Assembly (NCBI GenBank): GCA_009760855.2
Contig: WPIO01000031.1
Location: 1,259,001 to 1,323,000 of the forward strand
DNA length: 64,000 nt
Reading direction: 5' to 3'
Source: Cristatella mucedo
Taxonomy: Eukaryota; Bryozoa; Phylactolaemata; Cristatellidae
In this document: positions 58,935-64,000 of the stretch, piece after piece
Layout: every line of letters starts with the position of its first letter
How positions within the stretch are numbered: position 1 is the first letter of the stretch
The notes under the pieces: generated by a model
What the model saw: only the letters and a program-made list of their open reading frames with translations
The model's database searches: none
Told to the model about the DNA's origin: nothing
Translations under genes and position numbers: made by a program

Positions 58935-61900
58935 CTGTTCTTCCTTTATACTCAACCCCTGCGAAAAGTGACTAAGGCTCAGGGAATAGGATATCACTTT
59001 TATGCTTACGATACTCAGCTGTATTTGTCATTCAAACCGTCGGAATCTGCTGCAGCAACTGAGAAACTGAATGCTTGCCTTGCCGACATTTAATCCTGGA
59101 TGTCGGAAAACTTCCTGAAATTAAATGATAAATCCGAACTGCTGCTCATAGGACACCCTAAGCATGTGGCTGGATTAAAAGGCTTAGCGCTTCTAATAGG
59201 TGATACTGTTGTGCGACCATTACAACGTGTTCGAAATGTAGGTGTCGTTAGCGACAGCTACGGCAATTTTAAAAGCTTCATTCAGAAGACTGCTTCTACA
59301 GCTAGCCATCACGTCCGATTCCTATCCAAGATTAGGAGCTGTCTTCCACAGTTGCTCGCAAAAAATGTATCCAGCTCCTTAGCTCTGTCTCGGCGTGATT
59401 ATTGTGATTCCCTTTTGGCTGGGCTACCAAAGAAAGCAACTACGCCACTGCAGCTGACTATGAATGTGGCTGCAAGGCTAGTCTTCAAGTCTCAGAGGTG
59501 TGAGCACGTGTCTCCTTTGCTAAAAGTGCTAGAATGAATGCCGGTTGAGCAACGGATACAGAGCAAAGTTCTTATGCTGACCTACAAGGCCCACCACTGC
59601 TTGGCTCCTTCGTACCTAGCTGAACTGCTGCATCAGTTTCAGCCTGTTCGCACCCTCAGGTCCTGTGTGGACAATACATTAGCTGTTCCATTCCTCCGCT
59701 CAAAGACAGTTGGTGACAGAAGCTTTAGCTCTGCAGGTCCTATACTGTGGAATTCGCTTCCACAATTCTTACCCAACGACAACTACTCTCCTACTGCCGA
59801 CTATGGCACATCCTTTTCAGTGGTCCTGAGCTGCTACTTCTGTTCTACTCACTACCTCAACTGCTCTCCTGACTCTGCTATGCTTCCCACTTTCTTTTTA
59901 TTGAGTGAGACGAAGTCTGTTGGCTACCGAATGCGTACCGAAAGCCGATTAGGTTGTAAGTGTGCTTTACAAAGCTCTCCTGTGTAACACCCACATAGTC
60001 TGTATGGCTTTGTGGAGTTACAGACGGAGATGTATACATTCCTTGTCATTCACAGGCCTAAATTTTATGTCGTCACAAAAACTCCGAGAAATAGCATACT
60101 TTTCGACGTTATTTCTTGAATAATGAGTCATCTCATGAAAATTGCATGTTTTCGCCCTCTACCAGCTTAGAACTGGCCTCTCTTTGCCTCCATTTGCATC
60201 CATCTTGCCGTGTTGGATCGGTCTGCATTTCCGTAAGCCGAGTGCGAGAACGTGCCTGGAAATGTGACAGCCGTGTGGGTCAATTATGTTCAGTGCTGGC
60301 ACTAAAACTTTCGAACTTCAGAAAGTTAGCGATGACATTAAAGCGCACGAGCCCTGATTTTAGATATGGCCATACATCTTTTGAAGCCTTCTGCAGCTCC
60401 ATTACGCTGGTTACGAATCACGGTGCGCCATCTAAGCCTTCAACTGAGCTGCTGGTGGCTGCGGCTTGAATTTAAATACACGCTTAATGCTTTTTACTAG
60501 CTTTGAAATGCTAGATCAAAAGAGCTGCAGTTCTAAGTTTTAACCTTCGAACTTTACTTTCACAACCATTCAAAACTCGGCTACCATAGCACATCTACTT
60601 GCAGGCATGCATTTGCTTTGCAGTTAAGTCCTACGGCGTGTGCCTCCTTACACAGTGGTACTCGGACTTTCTGGCGACGTAAAATGCCAGTAAATGACTA
60701 AAATAGGTCCAATATTTTCTGGATAGAGCCTCTAATATTCTATGTGTCCTGGTAAAAATAGGTGATCTCCATATCATCACTATATTGCCAGTTTCCCCCG
60801 CTGTACGGCTTGTTCACATCAACTTGCTTCCTTTGAGTCAGCTCTTGCTAGTCAATTCATCCATTTTAATTCGCACTTAACTGACTTACGGGTAGCTGAT
60901 GTTTAGCGGTAGTTGTCTTTCCTCTCATGTTCAGTATAGCAGCTCAGATCCGTCAAGTAACATATTATCCTGTCAGCTAATCAGCAGCATTTAATAGAAA
61001 ACCTATTTAGCAAAACAGCAAGCTATACCACTCCCAAGACAACCCTTGACAATTCGGTGAACTTTGTTAACTTTTTAATTGATTCCAAAAAATTAATCTA
61101 TAGCTCGCTTTATTGTAAAAATTCCAAGTTCATCTATCAGATGTTGCTAGCCAAGCCAGCTACGAGCTCAACTGACTCACGTCAGTTTTTTTTCGTCATG
61201 CGCTAGATCATTTTTTTATTCATCTTGAGATTGGCATACTTCCTATATTCTGAAGACCTCAGTAGTGGTACACCAAGCCTATGCCTATCAACAAAATAAA
61301 AATGCATAAAACATTTCATCAGTTTTAAGTGAATCTCCCACCTGCCATGTAATCGCAAAAATTATCTGAAATATCCTACATCGAGTGTTATTCTTCAGCA
61401 GTATTAGTTTTAAGTATACACCTTTATCTTTTTTAAGTCTGGTCACTAAACAGTGCACCTGCAATATCTCATCGTGGGCCAGCATACTTACAATCATACG
61501 TAGCAGTACCAAAGCAATTATATCCTGACAGACTGGGGAAGACTGGTATACGTTTTACCATACGGGAAGTAACGTCTGCAATATCGCTGTTCAAATCTCG
61601 AGACCTTCTCCACTGAATTTAATCTAGATGACCTTCGGGCTTTGTTTTTAAACTTGAAAATTGTCTAAATTAATTTTAACACAAAAGCAGTGGGAAAAGT
61701 TAATATCTGTTACCAACCAAATCGTATCCTCACTGCAAAACCATACAGAGCAGCAATAAAACGTGCATTTTTCGCCATGAAAATCAATATCCAACAGAGC
61801 AAACCTCTCCTACCAGAATGATAACAATAAAGTGAACCAAAAATTATAAGTTATCGCTTTTTACCTGGTAATGCATTGTTCTTTAAAATAAACTCACACA

Positions 61901-62822
61901 GTGCCGTTTTTTTATCTGGCTAAATTTATTTCGGAGGTAGAGAGTCTTATTAGGTGAAGTTTTAATTTATTTACACAGACAAAAAACCAAAGAATTTTAT
62001 AAATTTATAAGTAACTTGAAAAAATTTTAAATTGCAAAATAGCCAGACCTTGCTTAACCCCAAAACTCGTCAGCTAGTCTTTAATCAACGTTGCTATTGC
62101 CACGTTACACAGCTACTTGTCAATCCGTAATAGCTTCATATCAAGTAGCCAGAGTCCACTAGGCTTTGTATAGCGCCCAGTCCTTTTCTTTTGAGGTTTG
62201 CTTTCCACTGTTTGACATAATGATCTGCGTTTTTCTAATAGAGAGTCATCCTGGTCAGGTTAACGTTGTTTAATTCTTATGTGCTTTTGCATGCCTGTCT
62301 AGGCGTGATACATTGCTTGTCAGTGACAATTGTTTGCTGCTTCTGTTTCAGCGATTTTTAAAACACCTGCGGATGTTCAGCTCTCTCAGGGTTGTGGACC
62401 AAATACTTTATGCTATAAATGATAATATTATTATTAACCCACAGCTTATTTTGTTTAATCATTTACCAGGAAACTTGAGGCTGCAAGAATTTAATAACAT
62501 AAGCATTTGAATGCAAGGGCTTTGATCGGACTTACGACAGGTCATCTGGACTCACTTTTTAATGGACCTGATGGTCGCAATCGCCGTTTTTATTTCTTAT
62601 GAGTAGCTCATGTGTTTTATTTAAAAGCTACTAAAGTTGTCTTTTAAATTGCTCACGCCCATTTCCAACTCCTGAAATAGTAAATCCCCACAGCTGCCCG
62701 TTATTTAGTTATATTTAGTTACTAGAGCGATGTGTCCTTCCACAATCGATGATGTTCGGTGCCTTCAGGATGTGAAACGACTTATTTGTACTCAAAGTTC
62801 TTGAAGCATTTGTCACTTTCAG

Positions 62823-63023
62823 TTGCAGCAGCACTTATTCCAGGGATACAAACTGCATTGCCGCCATCTGAGTCAACTGTTCAGGGAGGTGTCATAGATG
62901 GGTCAAAGTTGGCGAGTGTGACTGGCACACGGTCCAACTTGTCGCAAAAAGATCGGACGGTCATTTCCGGACTTCCTAAAGACGGCAGGCGACAAGCGTC
63001 CTATGTGGAAAGAGTGCCTTCAG
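62823..63023 (+). CDS. Giant gene exon 22 (67 codons)
   Basis: Acceptor GTCACTTTCAG, donor TCAG|GTACGC, phase 1-1. The peptide starts AAALIPGIQTALPPS, which resembles the GLIPA start of the tandem modules, and has DRTVISGL, like DRPVISGP. The end (RQASYVERVPS) has lost the GDWP signature. It is best seen as a highly diverged module. Confidence 0.7.
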
Positions 63024-63934
63024 GTACGCAACAGCCATGCTAATCTCTTATGAGCCTGTCCCGTACTGTAAAACTATCCTAGGTATCTATCTGTCCGTCC
63101 ACCCATTTTACTTGTGGCTTCTTAAGCTAATGTGCGACTTAGTCGCTACGAGAGCCCATTCGTGCTGAGCTTTGCTTTGTGAACTGTTCGAGAATTCTGA
63201 AGCCTTTCTATCCAGCTGAACTGCTCGGCTAGTCATTTGTCGGCAAGTGCGACCAGTTTGCACCCATCAGCTCGTTGTTAGAGCTCTTTACTCACTAGTC
63301 GAATCGATCAGTGAGTTCAGGTCAGGGCGTTTTTTCCATCAGCGAGTCTCTCAAGCGTCGGGCTTCTTTTGACCAAGCTTACTTATTTCATGAGTGCAAG
63401 CCTCTTTGTCAAATCTCCTGGGATTATTACGCGGCCATTTGTATTCTGACTCGGGCATAGCTCAGATTGTGCGCAATCGCATCCTTATACGCATGCCCTA
63501 TTTTCACGACTCACGCTAGCTCGGAGTGATTTCTGTGTCAATTGTCCTTCGCACTACATTCAATTTTCTCCTGACTCTCCTGACTCTTTTGATCCCGACG
63601 CATCGATCGTTCCAGCCTGCCGTCCAGCACTGCTACTCCCATGCTGCTCACTTCCTCGATTGCCATCCTCACCCAGCTGTTCCCAGCACTAATCGTTTTT
63701 GTTAGATAAAGTCTGTTGGCCACTGCGAGAGCATGGAAAGCCATGCGGGCTTTCAGTCGTACTATGCATAACTCTCCTGCATAGCATGCATTTAGTCTTC
63801 GTGGCTTCGTTGATCTACAGATGGAGGGGTATATTTTCATACATTCTCAAATAACCTCTCACTTTCAAAATGGGCCCCTACGTTATCCGTCTTTTCTGGA
63901 GAAGCTGCCGCTTCTTAAATCCTATTGTTTTCAG
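63024..63934 (+). other. Intron, 0.9 kb
   Basis: Contains a family B LINE 3' fragment at about 63.59-63.84 kb. The rest shows no supported feature. Confidence 0.6.
63590..63840 (+). mobile_element. LINE family B 3' UTR, diverged
   Basis: AAAGTCTGTTGGCCACTGCG, CTCTCCTGCATAGC and TGGCTTCGTTGATCTACAGA followed by TGGAGGGGTATA. This parallels the end of the long copy (AGTCTGTTGGCTACCGAATG ... TTACAGACGGAGATGTATAC). The upstream part, CATGCTGCTCACTTCCTCG, is shared with the copy at 15.9 kb. Confidence 0.75.
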
Positions 63935-64000
63935 TTTCAGCATCACGTCTTAGAAGACCAGCTGAAGTCACGCCACAATATTCTCAGACAGCAGCGCTTG
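63935..64000 (+). CDS. Giant gene exon 23, partial at right edge
   Basis: Acceptor CTATTGTTTTCAG puts the next codon in phase 1. The frame is open to the window end and gives VSASRLRRPAEVTPQYSQTA, the Ser/Arg/Pro/Gln-rich composition typical of this gene. The right boundary is outside the window. Confidence 0.6.

Larger units (their letters stand above)
54400..60040 (+). mobile_element. LINE family B, near full length, interrupted by three family A copies
   Basis: A sense-strand non-LTR retrotransposon of CR1/L2 type. The AP endonuclease starts near 54.66 kb (LKLRLLSVRSLKTKGLLI, LDAFLLTETG) and continues, after an interruption, with VVIYRPPSG, LIAGDFNIHVD and VLDLVITKD to 55.54 kb. The linker runs from 56.2 to 56.73 kb. 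The reverse transcriptase follows at 57.57-58.26 kb (RRQHSTETALL, LDLSAAFDTVDHDVLLERL, CGVPQGSLLGPLL) and at 58.94-59.1 kb, with FYAYDTQLY where YADD is normal. The C-terminal region runs to about 59.85 kb and the 3' UTR ends near 60035. Three family A elements split it. Many stops and frameshifts show it is dead. The 5' limit is uncertain, and I did not identify an ORF1. Confidence 0.88.
53944..62822 (+). other. Intron, 8.9 kb, hosting the nested LINE complex
   Basis: It is dominated by the family B element at 54.4-60.04 kb with its insertions. The flanks (53.94-54.4 and 60.04-62.82 kb) show no supported gene. A 117-codon frame at 60116-60469 has no splice context and is not called. Confidence 0.55.

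Noticed and set aside
60116-60469. 117-codon open frame as a gene or exon
   Set aside because: No good acceptor or donor in phase 1, and no similarity to other exons or LINE frames in the window.
1-64000. CRISPR array, prokaryotic operon, integron or prophage
   Set aside because: Spliced introns, LINEs, SINEs and microsatellites show eukaryotic DNA; none of the tandem repeats has the repeat-spacer pattern of CRISPR.

Overview
This is nuclear DNA of a metazoan with a large, repeat-rich genome. The support for that is spliced genes with GT-AG introns of 0.13 to 9 kb, CR1/L2-type non-LTR retrotransposons ending in (ATT)n or TATG-type tails, tRNA-derived SINEs with recognisable box B promoters, and long GT, CT and TA microsatellites. 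Nothing in the window fixes the phylum. An invertebrate (mollusc, flatworm, arthropod or non-vertebrate chordate) is my guess, and it is inference only.

The window appears to be the interior of one giant + strand gene. I can place 23 exons between 542 and the right edge, about 7,180 codons in all. No convincing start codon, promoter, final stop or polyA site is visible, so the gene runs off both ends. All exon junctions except one are phase 1 (a donor after the first codon base, an acceptor before the second), so nearly every exon is symmetric and could be skipped, duplicated or shuffled without changing frame. The product is a low-complexity, cysteine-poor, Ser/Pro/Ala/Thr-rich and probably disordered protein. 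I recognise no catalytic or named domain and assign no function.

Layout. 0.5-5.6 kb: a two-exon block (an 84-bp exon plus a large exon) occurs twice, with another exon between the copies. 7.7-12 kb: three medium exons. 18.4-22.5 kb: a 4.06-kb exon containing about 33 copies of a 14-residue repeat. 23.6-36.2 kb: a 12.5-kb exon with about 13 copies of a ~112-residue repeat built around a GSDAS core, preceded by older scattered copies of that core and followed by an Arg-rich tail. 36.3-36.6 kb: a short exon joined to it in phase 0. 40.9-49.9 kb: nine tandemly duplicated exons of 156-165 bp, each ending in a DSF-x-GDWPPG-like signature, in two clusters (4 and 5). 53.7, 62.8 and 63.9 kb: increasingly divergent relatives or successors of that module.

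The introns hold transposable elements. There are two LINE families (A, with a TTATCAAGTGCATT(ATT)n 3' end; B, with a CTCCGTCTGTAACTC-type 3' end) and one SINE family with at least six copies. The 53.9-62.8 kb intron contains a nearly complete but dead family B element, in the sense orientation, split by three separate family A insertions. Remaining intron stretches show no genes that I can support.
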